From the NCBI GenBank assembly GCA_016213725.1, contig JACQZS010000091.1, positions 1 to 55,819 on the forward strand: a stretch of DNA of 55,819 nucleotides, given 5' to 3'. The DNA comes from Acidobacteriota bacterium. Its GTDB lineage: Bacteria > Acidobacteriota > Terriglobia > Bryobacterales > Bryobacteraceae. Numbering within the stretch: position 1 is the first letter of the stretch; each line of letters opens with the position of its first letter. The notes below the pieces were generated by a model. That model searched no databases. It was not told the origin of the DNA and saw only the letters and a list, made by a program, of their open reading frames with translations. The position numbers and the translations under genes were made by a program. Shown here piece by piece: positions 8,910 through 16,421 of the stretch.

Positions 8910-9365
8910 TCAATGGCGCCGCGCATCCCAGGCTTCTTCGTAGCCTTTGACGAGGTAGTAGACCATGAGGTCGAAGAAACGGCCCAGCTGCAGCTCAAGT
9001 TCTTCCTCTGCATAGAGATCGACGCTCGTCTGGATGAACGCCTCATCCTGGACGTAGTCCAGCGCGGCGTCCTTGAGCAATTGGACCGCGCGGACGCTCT
9101 CGCTCAGCGGGATGGCGGCGGAGAGGCGTTCGCGGCCGACGCTTTCGTAATGCTTGGCGATCTCCGCCTCGGAGGAAGAGACCAGCCAGTGCCCGAGGTT
9201 GTGCATCACCCGGCGGCAGGTGTCGGTGACCTCCGAGTCCGGCAGGCGGCTGATGTGGGGGAGGCCCTGTTGGGCCCGCAGGCGGCGCATGAAGCGCCCG
9301 CTGATCGCCTCCCAGTGGTCTTCGATCTGGTGAACGAGTTTCGCCGATACCATGGCAGCCTCCAA
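8910..9365 (-). CDS. small helical protein resembling the RsbR/RsbRD N-terminal domain
   Basis: 151 residues, soluble and predicted all-helical, with no signal peptide or membrane segment. The pattern (HWEAISGRFMRRLR near the N-terminus, a central SESVRAVQLLKDAA, and a C-terminal LELQLGRFFDLMVYYLVKGYEE) resembles the RsbT co-antagonist N-terminal sensory domain found in stressosome proteins and some histidine kinases. No STAS or kinase domain follows, so it would be a stand-alone sensor-type domain. It could equally be a distant globin-sensor fold. The gene is single, upstream of and on the same strand as rpsO, which has its own promoter. Confidence 0.5.
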   Translation of the reverse strand: MEAAMVSAKLVHQIEDHWEAISGRFMRRLRAQQGLPHISRLPDSEVTDTCRRVMHNLGHWLVSSSEAEIAKHYESVGRERLSAAIPLSESVRAVQLLKDAALDYVQDEAFIQTSVDLYAEEELELQLGRFFDLMVYYLVKGYEEAWDARRH

Positions 9366-9496
9366 TCCAGCCCCTAGTTACGCCGCTTTTTTGCCGGAGT
9401 CAAGGGCAGGCGCCGGGCAGGCGCCGGGCTGGATTTCTGCGCGGACTCCTGATAGCGTGTGTGGTTCGCAGACCTGCGAGAAGGGAGAGACCCGCA

Positions 9497-9724
9497 ATGA
9501 GGTTGAAATGGCTGGGACGGCTGGCGTTGCCGCTGCTGTTGAGCGTGGCCTGGGCAGGCACCGTTCCGAACGAATGCGGCATGGCGCTGCAGCAGTGCAA
9601 GCAGAAGAACAACTGCGCGAAGACGCCGGATTCGAACGAGTGCAAGAACTGCCAGAAGGCCTACCAGGACTGTTACGCCCGGAGCCAGAAGCCGAAGGCG
9701 CCCACGGTGCCGGGCAAGAAGTAA
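9497..9724 (+). CDS. secreted six-cysteine mini-protein, copy 1
   Basis: 75 residues from the ATG at 9497, preceded by AAGGGAGAG. The N-terminus is a clear Sec signal (RLALPLLLSVAWAG). The mature part, about 50 residues, has six cysteines spaced C-x6-C-x5-C-x8-C-x2-C-x6-C and ends in a Lys/Pro-rich tail. The next gene encodes a protein of exactly the same length and cysteine spacing, so the two arose by tandem duplication. An even number of conserved cysteines in an exported peptide suggests three disulfides. I do not recognise the family; no catalytic motif is visible. Confidence 0.8.
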   Translation: MRLKWLGRLALPLLLSVAWAGTVPNECGMALQQCKQKNNCAKTPDSNECKNCQKAYQDCYARSQKPKAPTVPGKK

Positions 9725-9744
9725 GCCGCAAGGAGGACAGCCAC

Positions 9745-9972
9745 ATGGCAGGACTGTATCGCGTCGCCCTGGCGGCCGCGCTGGCGTGCGGACTTTGGGC
9801 GGCGGCCACGCAAAAAGAGTGTGACGACGCGCTGGTGGCGTGCGCCAAGACAAACAACTGCGCCAAGAAGCCCGACTCCAAGGAGTGCAAGGCCTGCAAG
9901 TCGGCCCATGACAGCTGCACCGCGAAGGTCAACGAGCAGTTGCGGGCCGCGAAAAAGACGACCAAGCGCTAA
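9745..9972 (+). CDS. secreted six-cysteine mini-protein, copy 2
   Basis: 75 residues from the ATG at 9745, with AAGGAGG just upstream. It has a Sec signal (GLYRVALAAALACGLWAAA) and the same cysteine spacing as copy 1, with the shared cores NNCAK and PDS.EC. The C-terminus is lysine-rich (KKTTKR). It lies 20 bp after copy 1, so the two are surely co-transcribed. The sequences around the cysteines have diverged while spacing and length have not, which suggests selection for the disulfide scaffold. Function is unknown. Confidence 0.8.
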   Translation: MAGLYRVALAAALACGLWAAATQKECDDALVACAKTNNCAKKPDSKECKACKSAHDSCTAKVNEQLRAAKKTTKR

Positions 9973-9992
9973 CGCCGCCGCACGCTCAACGG

Positions 9993-10931
9993 TCAGCGGC
10001 GGCGTGCGAGTTTGTCGATCAGGAAAGCCGCGGAGTCGGCGTAGCTCAGGAATGCCGCGGAGTCGGCGTACCTGGCTGCCTCGCCGGGATGCGCCGCGCC
10101 GGGATAAACAAGATGGCACTCGAGGTTGAGTGCCTCCATGCGCTGCTGCAGGGCGAGGCCGAAGCGGACGTGGTGCATCATCCACTGCATGGCCTGCTGC
10201 GGCTCCTGCGGCGGCGCGTCGGCGGGGCCCATCTGGTAAGACATGAACAGCGGAGGATCGTCCTTGGTGACCAGCGCCAGGGCGGAGATGTCGCCGGCGA
10301 TGGCGCGAATTTCGGCGTCGGAGGCGCTGCCGTAGATCTCTTCACGGCTGCGGGGCGGCATGCGGTAGCCGGGGATGTTGGCGGCCCACCAGTCCATGTC
10401 CATGGAGGTCTGGCCGCTTTCGGCGGCGACGGCGGCGGCGCGCGTGGACTGGCGCAGGACGGGATCCGGGCTGGCGGGCAGCGCCATGTCGTCGTGCAAC
10501 GCGAGGTAGAGCGAAAGCTGCGCGCCGGCGCTGCTGCCGGTGACTCCGATGCGCGTGGCGTCGAGGTTCCATTCCTTCGCCTTTGAACGCAGGAACTGCA
10601 AGGCGCGGCAGGCATCCTGGTGGGCTGCGGGCAGCGGGTGAGCCGGAACCAGCCGGTAGTTCACGGCTGCCACGGAGACGCCGGCGGCCAGCAGCCGGCT
10701 GAGCAGCCCCGCGCCGATGTTCGACTTGTCCCCGCGGCGGAAGCCGCCGCCGTGGAAGTAGACCACCAGCGGCGCAGGCCGCTGCGATTCGGCCCGCCAG
10801 AAGTCCAGAACCTGGCGCTCATTCTCGCCATAGGCCACATTGGCCTGCGTGGCGGCGGGCCGCGGCGCGGACTGGGCCGCCAGGAACTGGGCGCAACATA
10901 GAGTGGCAAGCAGCAGCGCGGGACGAAGCAT
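9993..10931 (-). CDS. secreted alpha/beta hydrolase, HSL/acetyl-esterase type
   Basis: 312 residues with a Sec signal (LRPALLLATLCCAQFLAAQ; the CC may allow lipidation but a clean lipobox is not seen). Family motifs are the oxyanion motif VYFHGGGF, NYRLVP, and the nucleophile elbow GSSAG with the catalytic Ser. A late Asp region (LVTKDDPPLF) and His region (YPGAAHPGE) complete the triad. Such enzymes hydrolyse short-chain esters, often of plant polymers. The C-terminus carries a duplicated nine-residue unit (YADSAAFL twice) caused by a 27-bp tandem repeat. The start is supported by a GGGAG site. Confidence 0.85.
   Translation of the reverse strand: MLRPALLLATLCCAQFLAAQSAPRPAATQANVAYGENERQVLDFWRAESQRPAPLVVYFHGGGFRRGDKSNIGAGLLSRLLAAGVSVAAVNYRLVPAHPLPAAHQDACRALQFLRSKAKEWNLDATRIGVTGSSAGAQLSLYLALHDDMALPASPDPVLRQSTRAAAVAAESGQTSMDMDWWAANIPGYRMPPRSREEIYGSASDAEIRAIAGDISALALVTKDDPPLFMSYQMGPADAPPQEPQQAMQWMMHHVRFGLALQQRMEALNLECHLVYPGAAHPGEAARYADSAAFLSYADSAAFLIDKLARRR
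10021..10074. repeat. 27-bp tandem duplication inside the hydrolase C-terminus
   Basis: Two adjacent 27-bp copies (10021-10047 and 10048-10074) differ at only a few bases. They duplicate nine residues in frame near the end of the hydrolase. This looks recent, from slippage or unequal exchange. Confidence 0.85.
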
Positions 10932-11034
10932 CGGGGTCTCCCATCGGATGGTACGACAGCTCCGGGCGGTGCGGAGTGCGCAGCCGGAGGCGTCCCGGAT
11001 AGAATGAGGGCCGGCGGGACACTCCGGTGAGCCG

Positions 11035-12315
11035 TTGGCGCGGAGAAGCGCCCAGATTGGAGAGATTCAGAGGGTTTTCTCTGCGAGATTGGCGTTCTTG
11101 CTCTGTCAGCAGCCGGCGGCGCCGCCGGCGGCCGACGCCAAAACGCGGCTGGCTGAGATTCAGCAGAGATTGAGGAGCGCGGACGAGGCCACAATCAGCG
11201 AGTTGGTCGCGCTGGCGGACAAGGAAGAGGATGTTCGCATCCGCCGGGCGATCGTGGACCGTCTGGGCCGGCGCAACCGGCCGGACGTGCTGGCCATGCT
11301 CGAACGGCGCGCCACCACTGACGTTGACGCGGAAATCTCGCTACTGGCGCTGGAGCGGCTGCGGCAGCTGAAGAGCGAGGATCTCTACAAGTTCTTTGAG
11401 ATGCGGCTGGCTCGGGCCAAGGCGCTGAGCGAGGAGCAGGCCCTCGGAAGACTCAAGACCGAGCATCAGAAGTGGGTGACGATCGGGCGCGGAGCGACGC
11501 TGCCGGAGTTTCTGCAGAAGCCGCCGGCGCCGTTCCGGGCGACGGAAAAGACCAGCATCCGGGTCTTCGGGATCGGAGACTTCGGAGAAGAAGGCGAGCG
11601 CCAGACGAAGACGGCGCAGGCGGCCGCGCTGGCGCACCGCGAGAAGCCGTTCGACTTCGGCATCACGCTGGGCGACAACGTCGTGCCGGTGGGCGTGACA
11701 GGCCCGGGCGACCCGCGCTGGAAGCGCGGCTGGGAGGAGATCTACGATCCGCTGCGGGTTCCCGTCTATGCCTCGACGGGGAACCACGATTGGGGGCTGG
11801 CGGACAGCCCGGCCGCGGAGATCCTGTACTCGCAAAAGAGCCCGGCGTGGCGTATGCCGGCACTCTACTACACGTATACGGCCGGCCCGGTGCAGTTCTT
11901 CGCGCTGGCGACGCAGGCGTTCTCCGAGTCGCAGGCACTGTGGCTGGACGAGGAGCTGAAGAAGAGCACGGCGAAGTGGAAAGTGGTCTACGGCCACCAT
12001 CCGATCTATACCTACGGGCCGCACGGCAACTCCAAGGAACTGGAGCGCATGCTGCTGCCGGTGATGCGGGGCCGCGTGAACGCCTATATCGCCGGGCACG
12101 ATCACGTGACGCAGCATCTGAAGCCGGTGGACGGGATTCACCTGCTGGTGACGCCTTCGGGCGGCCAGGGGGCGCGGCCGGCGGTGACCGGCGACAAGGC
12201 TTACTGGGTGGATTCGTTCGAGGGCATCCTGGTGCTGGAAGCGGACGATAGCCGGCTGGGCGTGAAGTTCGTGGACAGCGCCGGCAGGCAGAGATACGAG
12301 GCGGACCTCAAGTAG
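11035..12315 (+). CDS. metallophosphoesterase, purple-acid-phosphatase-like, with helical N-terminal repeat region
   Basis: 426 residues if the TTG at 11035 is the start; no ATG or GTG fits better, so the start is uncertain. A hydrophobic stretch near residues 14-25 may be a short signal peptide. Residues about 35-125 are helical and HEAT-like (LADKEEDVRIRRAIVDRLGRR and similar). The catalytic part shows the dinuclear-metal motifs in order: GIGDFG, LGDNVV, GNHDW, GHHPIYTYGPHG and AGHDHV. This set matches acid-phosphatase type 5 enzymes. The stop lies one base from the stop of the convergent propeller gene. Confidence 0.85.
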   Translation: MARRSAQIGEIQRVFSARLAFLLCQQPAAPPAADAKTRLAEIQQRLRSADEATISELVALADKEEDVRIRRAIVDRLGRRNRPDVLAMLERRATTDVDAEISLLALERLRQLKSEDLYKFFEMRLARAKALSEEQALGRLKTEHQKWVTIGRGATLPEFLQKPPAPFRATEKTSIRVFGIGDFGEEGERQTKTAQAAALAHREKPFDFGITLGDNVVPVGVTGPGDPRWKRGWEEIYDPLRVPVYASTGNHDWGLADSPAAEILYSQKSPAWRMPALYYTYTAGPVQFFALATQAFSESQALWLDEELKKSTAKWKVVYGHHPIYTYGPHGNSKELERMLLPVMRGRVNAYIAGHDHVTQHLKPVDGIHLLVTPSGGQGARPAVTGDKAYWVDSFEGILVLEADDSRLGVKFVDSAGRQRYEADLK

Positions 12316-12316
12316 C

Positions 12317-13711
12317 TTACTGGAGCTTGTAGACGCCTTGCAGCGTGACGCCGTAGATGGCGCCATCGGGGCCGATGCGCCAGGAGGGCCCTTGCAGCCC
12401 GGTGGGGCGCGTGTCCTCGACGCTCCACTGGTCGTCGAAAGGCAGGTTGTGCGCGGGGAGACTCGTGGTCCAGAGCAGCGTGCCGGTGAGGCCGTCGAAG
12501 CCCTGGAAACGGAACTCTTCCTTGGAGACGCGCTCGGAGACGTAGAACGCTCCTCCCGAGGAAGCCAGCAGGCGGGACTGGGCGGAGACCGGGCGGCGCC
12601 AGGCGAGGGAGCCGTCGGAGAGGCGATAACCGTGCAGCTCAGAGGCTCCGGCCGACGTTGCCTCGGAGATCAGCATTTCCCCGGCGGCTACGCGCGCTGA
12701 CAGGCGGGCGGGTGAGGCGGCGGTGGTCCAGAGGATGCGCCCGGTGGCCGCATCCAGCGCGCGCAGGCCCAGGCCCGGGAGGCCGTCCACTCGTATGATG
12801 ACGCGGCCCGCCGCCACCAGCGGGGTCTCGTCGTCTGAGCGGTAACCGCCGCCTTCGACGGCGGGTTGCTGGGTGTGGCGCCAGAGCGTCCTGCCGGTGG
12901 CAAGGTCGATGGCGTGCAGTTGGCGCGTGGGCGGATCAGGCTGGTCTTTGGAGGTAGCTGAAAGGAACAGCGTGTTTCCGGAGACGGCGGACGGGCTGAA
13001 GACCGGCCTGCAGTGGCGATCGAGCTTGTCCTTGCAGGCGGCGCGAAAACCGTCGTTGCGCCAGAGAATCCGGTCGAGCTCCGGAGTGAGGCCGTTGAGA
13101 TAGCTGGTCTGGTCCTTTTCCGATTGCGTGAGGACGGTGAGCACGGCGCCGTGCGAGCGGGTGGGGCCGCGCTTGACGGGTTTCAGCGAGCGCACGATGC
13201 GGCCGGCCTTGAGATCCACCACGTAGTAATCCGGGGGCTCCCCGTCATCGCGCGCATAGATCCAGAGCAGTTCGCCCGACGGGAGTTCATGGAAGGCGAC
13301 GTTGCCCATGGAGCCCCGGCGGTTGCCGGCGGCGCAGACTTCGGAGATGCGCCAGCGGAGCTGGCCGGATCTCATGTCGAAAGCGGAGAGGCCGGCCTGG
13401 TCGTCGTTGTTGCAGGAGCCGGCAAGGACAAGATCGCCGGCGAGAAACGGAGACCACACGCCCCACCAGCCGGGCTTGACCGTCCAGGCGAAGCGGGGAG
13501 CCGCCAGGATGGCCGGCGCGGCGAATTCGCGGGAGGCGCAGGGGGTGCCGTAGGAGCGGCTCATGCGCGCGGGGGCCGAGCATACGGCGCCGGGCCCGCC
13601 GGCGCGCAGACGGCCCAGGGCGGCCTGCCGGGCCGCGGGTGAGTCGTCGGGCGTTTGCCCCATCAGTGCGGCGGCCGCCAGCAGGCCGGTTCCAAAAAGA
13701 GTCCATCGCAT
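12317..13711 (-). CDS. secreted PQQ-type beta-propeller protein
   Basis: 464 residues from the ATG at 13711. The signal peptide is RWTLFGTGLLAAAALMGQ. The mature part repeats the PQQ/BamB blade signature: LSAFDMRSGQLRWR, LHAIDLATGRTLWRHT, LRALDAATGRILWT, LHGYRLSDGSLAWRR and FQGFDGLTGTLLWTT. At least five blades are clear, and the final strand is IYGVTLQGVYKL. Conserved dehydrogenase catalytic residues are not evident, so a structural or assembly-type propeller is more likely than a PQQ enzyme. An exact role is not deducible. Confidence 0.8.
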   Translation of the reverse strand: MRWTLFGTGLLAAAALMGQTPDDSPAARQAALGRLRAGGPGAVCSAPARMSRSYGTPCASREFAAPAILAAPRFAWTVKPGWWGVWSPFLAGDLVLAGSCNNDDQAGLSAFDMRSGQLRWRISEVCAAGNRRGSMGNVAFHELPSGELLWIYARDDGEPPDYYVVDLKAGRIVRSLKPVKRGPTRSHGAVLTVLTQSEKDQTSYLNGLTPELDRILWRNDGFRAACKDKLDRHCRPVFSPSAVSGNTLFLSATSKDQPDPPTRQLHAIDLATGRTLWRHTQQPAVEGGGYRSDDETPLVAAGRVIIRVDGLPGLGLRALDAATGRILWTTAASPARLSARVAAGEMLISEATSAGASELHGYRLSDGSLAWRRPVSAQSRLLASSGGAFYVSERVSKEEFRFQGFDGLTGTLLWTTSLPAHNLPFDDQWSVEDTRPTGLQGPSWRIGPDGAIYGVTLQGVYKLQ

Positions 13712-13792
13712 GGGTTCAGGAATTGGAGTATAGCGAAAGGGTGCCCCCGGCGGCCCGGCGCAACGCCCGACTGGGCATTGCATCACGGGCAA

Positions 13793-13821
13793 TTGCCGAG
13801 AATCGGACTCTCAAGTATGCT
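13793..13821 (+). promoter_or_regulatory. sigma-70-type promoter placed for a leaderless mRNA
   Basis: TTGCCG (13793-13798), a 17-bp spacer and TATGCT (13816-13821) are followed after only six bases by the ATG at 13828. With normal start-site spacing, transcription would begin at or next to the A of the start codon. No Shine-Dalgarno sequence is present. Confidence 0.6.
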
Positions 13822-13827
13822 GTGGGC

Positions 13828-14583
13828 ATGATGACACTCCCGCGGCAATTCCTTTTGGCGAAAGCGACGATCGTGGCGTTGGCGGCGATCTCGGGCGCCT
13901 GGGCGCAAACCGGCCCTGGACAATGGGTGCGGACGGCGAACGGCACCGTCGTGGACCAGTTGGACCTGGCACGAAAGGGCGATGGGGTTCTGATCAGCCT
14001 CCGCGAAGGGCCAGGCAAGCCAGTCTATGCCAGCGGGTATTGCCGGACAGACTGCGGCAAGACGCTGTGCGCGGTGCGAACCACCGGCGGCAAGGTGGGT
14101 CTGGTGGAGCTCACATCGCGGGGCACGGGCCTGCACTACCGCTCGTTCTACGACGATGGAGCGACGGTTTGGGAGGGCGACTTCACGGCCGGCGCGGGTT
14201 CCGCCGCCGGCGCTCCGACCCCCGTGTCCATTCCGGCGGCGCAACCCGCACCCGTGCCCGCCACCTCACCGGCGGCCGCGCTGCCGGGGGCGAGCCAGTG
14301 GATCCGTACGCAGGGCGGCACGGTGGTGGACGTCCTCACGATCAGGCAGCAGGGCAGCGGTTACACCTACCAGCTGCAGGAAGGCTTCGGCCGGTCTGTC
14401 TATTCGAGCGGAACGTGCACGCTGTCGGGCACGACGGTGACCTGCGCGGCGCGCACTTCCAGCGGCAAGACCGGGCAGATCGTGCTGGCTCTGCACGGCT
14501 CTAGCTTGCATTACCGCTCCGTGTTCGATGCGGGCAGGTCGGTTTGGGAAGGCGACTTCACGCGTTCCGAGCCGGTGCGCTGA
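13828..14583 (+). CDS. secreted protein with two copies of an unknown domain
   Basis: 251 residues from the ATG at 13828. There is a Sec signal (LLAKATIVALAAISGAWAQ). Two homologous units of about 85 residues (roughly 30-118 and 155-245) are separated by a Pro/Ala-rich linker. Each begins with QW(V/I)RT..GTVVD, has a cysteine pair around CR(T)..C or CTLSGTTVTC, and ends with LHYRS....(A/S)VWEGDFT. No enzyme motif is seen. The fold is probably a small beta-sandwich or lipocalin-like unit. The family is not recognised. It is expressed as a single gene from a leaderless-type promoter. Confidence 0.75.
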   Translation: MMTLPRQFLLAKATIVALAAISGAWAQTGPGQWVRTANGTVVDQLDLARKGDGVLISLREGPGKPVYASGYCRTDCGKTLCAVRTTGGKVGLVELTSRGTGLHYRSFYDDGATVWEGDFTAGAGSAAGAPTPVSIPAAQPAPVPATSPAAALPGASQWIRTQGGTVVDVLTIRQQGSGYTYQLQEGFGRSVYSSGTCTLSGTTVTCAARTSSGKTGQIVLALHGSSLHYRSVFDAGRSVWEGDFTRSEPVR

Positions 14584-14660
14584 GCCTGCTGCGCGCAGCC
14601 TTCGCAGGTGAGTTGGATGCGCACCAGTAACCGGAGGGAGCTCCCGCCCGGCGCAATGCC

Positions 14661-14679
14661 GGCCGCCGGGGTGGCGGCC
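14661..14679. terminator. hairpin between convergent genes
   Basis: A perfect 7-bp stem (GGCCGCC / GGCGGCC) with a 5-nt loop lies between the stop of the duplicated-domain protein and the stop of the cyclophilin gene. There is no T tract, so termination function is tentative. Confidence 0.35.
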
Positions 14680-14738
14680 TGGACGGCTGCTGGGAAATAA
14701 GGGCGCTGCACGACCGGCACGGCAAACCCGGGTGCCCG

Positions 14739-15374
14739 TCAGCGTTTGCTCTTTGCCTGGGGCTCCGGACCGACTCTCTCGATGGTGACGGAGATGAGCT
14801 TGACCGGATCGACTGGCCGGTCGCCACGGCCTGGCATACGGTTGATCGTCTCCACCACCTTCATGCCGTCGACGACGGTGCCGAAGACCGTGTAATTGCC
14901 GTTCCATTGGCGCATCGGGCCCACGGTGACGAAGAACTGGCAGGAGCCGCTGTTGGGCTGGCCGCCATTGGCCATGGCCAGCACGCCAGCGCCGTCGAAG
15001 CGCAGGCCCGGCATGATCTCGTCCTGGATGGTGAAGCCGCAGGGGAAGGAACCGGTACCGGTCGGATCGCCGGCCTGGATCATCTCGTCGCGCACCACGC
15101 GGTGGAAAGTGAGGCCGTCGTAGAAGCGGCGGGAGACGAGCTTGCGGGTCTTGGGATCGAGCGTCGGCTTGGTGCCCTGAGCCACGGCGACGAAGTTCTG
15201 CACGGTGTTGGGCACGTCTTTTTCGAAGAGCCGCGCGGTGAAGGTCCCCTGCGTGGTTTCAAAGATGGCGTAGAGCCCCTTGGGCCGCTCGCGGGCGGAA
15301 AGAGTGGCGGCGATGGCAAGGAGTAGAAAGATGCGATTCACGGCAGATCGCGGTGGGGCAGCCCGCGAAGTCAT
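14739..15374 (-). CDS. exported peptidyl-prolyl cis-trans isomerase, cyclophilin type
   Basis: About 211 residues from the ATG at 15374. A GTG at 15341 would start directly at the hydrophobic segment and is equally possible; neither has a clear ribosome site. The signal segment is VNRIFLLLAIAATLSA. The cyclophilin core follows: FYDGLTFHRVV, IQAGDPTGTG, GVLAMANGGQPNSGSCQFFVT and YTVFGTVVDGM, including the FHR arginine and QFF active-site residues. It speeds prolyl isomerisation in exported proteins. The C-terminus is basic. It is divergent from the next secreted-protein gene. Confidence 0.92.
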   Translation of the reverse strand: MTSRAAPPRSAVNRIFLLLAIAATLSARERPKGLYAIFETTQGTFTARLFEKDVPNTVQNFVAVAQGTKPTLDPKTRKLVSRRFYDGLTFHRVVRDEMIQAGDPTGTGSFPCGFTIQDEIMPGLRFDGAGVLAMANGGQPNSGSCQFFVTVGPMRQWNGNYTVFGTVVDGMKVVETINRMPGRGDRPVDPVKLISVTIERVGPEPQAKSKR

Positions 15375-15530
15375 TATCGCAAACAGGCGTAGCGGCCGAT
15401 TCGGCTGCTCCATCCAAACACAACCCAAAGGGCTATGCGCGCACGGAGTTCCAGTGTATGATCCGGTTGGCCACGGGTGCGAAAGACAGTTTCTTTGGAC
15501 AGGGCATCCGCTGGAACGGAGGAACGCACG

Positions 15531-16397
15531 ATGAGGAGATCAGGACTGATCCTCGCCGCTTTGCTGGCGGTTGAACCACTCGGAGCCCAGCAGTGGCGGG
15601 CGCCGGTCGCCGTCGACATTCCAGCCAGATTCGACATCAACCTGGGAGGAGTTCCCTCGCGCTGCTACAAGGTGGCGAGGCCGCCCGACCACCGGATCAC
15701 CGCCGAGGTTAAAGGGCCGGGCACCTGGAATCTCTGTGTCGGTGATTCGAATTGCCCCTACGACTGCATGTCGGGGAACAACCGCAAGGTGTCCACGGAT
15801 CACCTCACCGACGGACCCAGCTACTTCGTGATGGTGGAACGCAAGGGAAGCGAAGCCACGGCATCACTGGAGATCTACCCGACGGCGCTTGGAGGCGTTC
15901 CCGGCAAGCGCGCCGTGGCCGGAACCTGGATCGCCAACGTACCGCAGAAGAACTTCCGCAAAGGCGGCTACAGAATCGTTCAAAGCGGCGATGACTTGAG
16001 CCTGGTCAGCTGGGATGGCAAAGCGACGCCGGCGAAGCTCCAAGACATGTCAACGATCGTAGCCGAAGGCGGAAAAGTAACAGGCAGGATCAGCGCCGAC
16101 GGGCGGAGGATCGACTGGAACAACGCGAGCTACTGGGAATCCGATGCGGCGTCCGGCGGCATCTCCGTGGCCGGCACCTGGACGGCGGTCATTCCCAGCA
16201 AGAGCTTTCGAAAAGCGGGTTACAGAATCACGCAGAGCGGCTCCAAGCTCACCCTGGTGAGTTGGGATGGCAAGACGTCTTTAGGCTATCTGAAAGACGC
16301 CAATACCATCGTGGCGGAAGAGTGGAAAGGCACAGGAATCATTCGCGGCGACGGCAAACGGATCGATTGGGACAACGGCAGCTATTGGGAGAGGTAG
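15531..16397 (+). CDS. secreted protein with a duplicated SWDGK-type domain
   Basis: 288 residues from the ATG at 15531, preceded by GGAGG. Signal peptide RRSGLILAALLAVEPLGAQ. An N-terminal domain to about residue 120 contains five cysteines (SRCYKV, WNLCVGDSNCPYDC). Two similar repeats of about 75 residues follow, each opening with VAGTW, passing through FRK.GYRI.QSG and L.LVSWDGK, and closing with (I/G)DW(N/D)N.SYWE. The repeats suggest a beta-rich ligand-binding or lipocalin-like unit. No family is recognised. The stop is 24 bp from the convergent fucosidase stop. Confidence 0.75.
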   Translation: MRRSGLILAALLAVEPLGAQQWRAPVAVDIPARFDINLGGVPSRCYKVARPPDHRITAEVKGPGTWNLCVGDSNCPYDCMSGNNRKVSTDHLTDGPSYFVMVERKGSEATASLEIYPTALGGVPGKRAVAGTWIANVPQKNFRKGGYRIVQSGDDLSLVSWDGKATPAKLQDMSTIVAEGGKVTGRISADGRRIDWNNASYWESDAASGGISVAGTWTAVIPSKSFRKAGYRITQSGSKLTLVSWDGKTSLGYLKDANTIVAEEWKGTGIIRGDGKRIDWDNGSYWER

Positions 16398-16415
16398 CGC
16401 GGAGGACGCCCGCGC
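16397..16415. terminator. small GC hairpin between convergent genes
   Basis: A 6-bp stem (GCGCGG / CCGCGC) with a 7-nt loop starts at the last base of the upstream stop codon. There is no T tract. Weak candidate for a shared terminator. Confidence 0.25.
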
Positions 16416-16421
16416 CGCGCA

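Noticed and set aside
9461-9496. Longer N-terminus for the first six-cysteine protein
   Set aside because: The extra residues are arginine-rich and would bury the signal peptide. The ATG at 9497 has its own AAGGGAG site.
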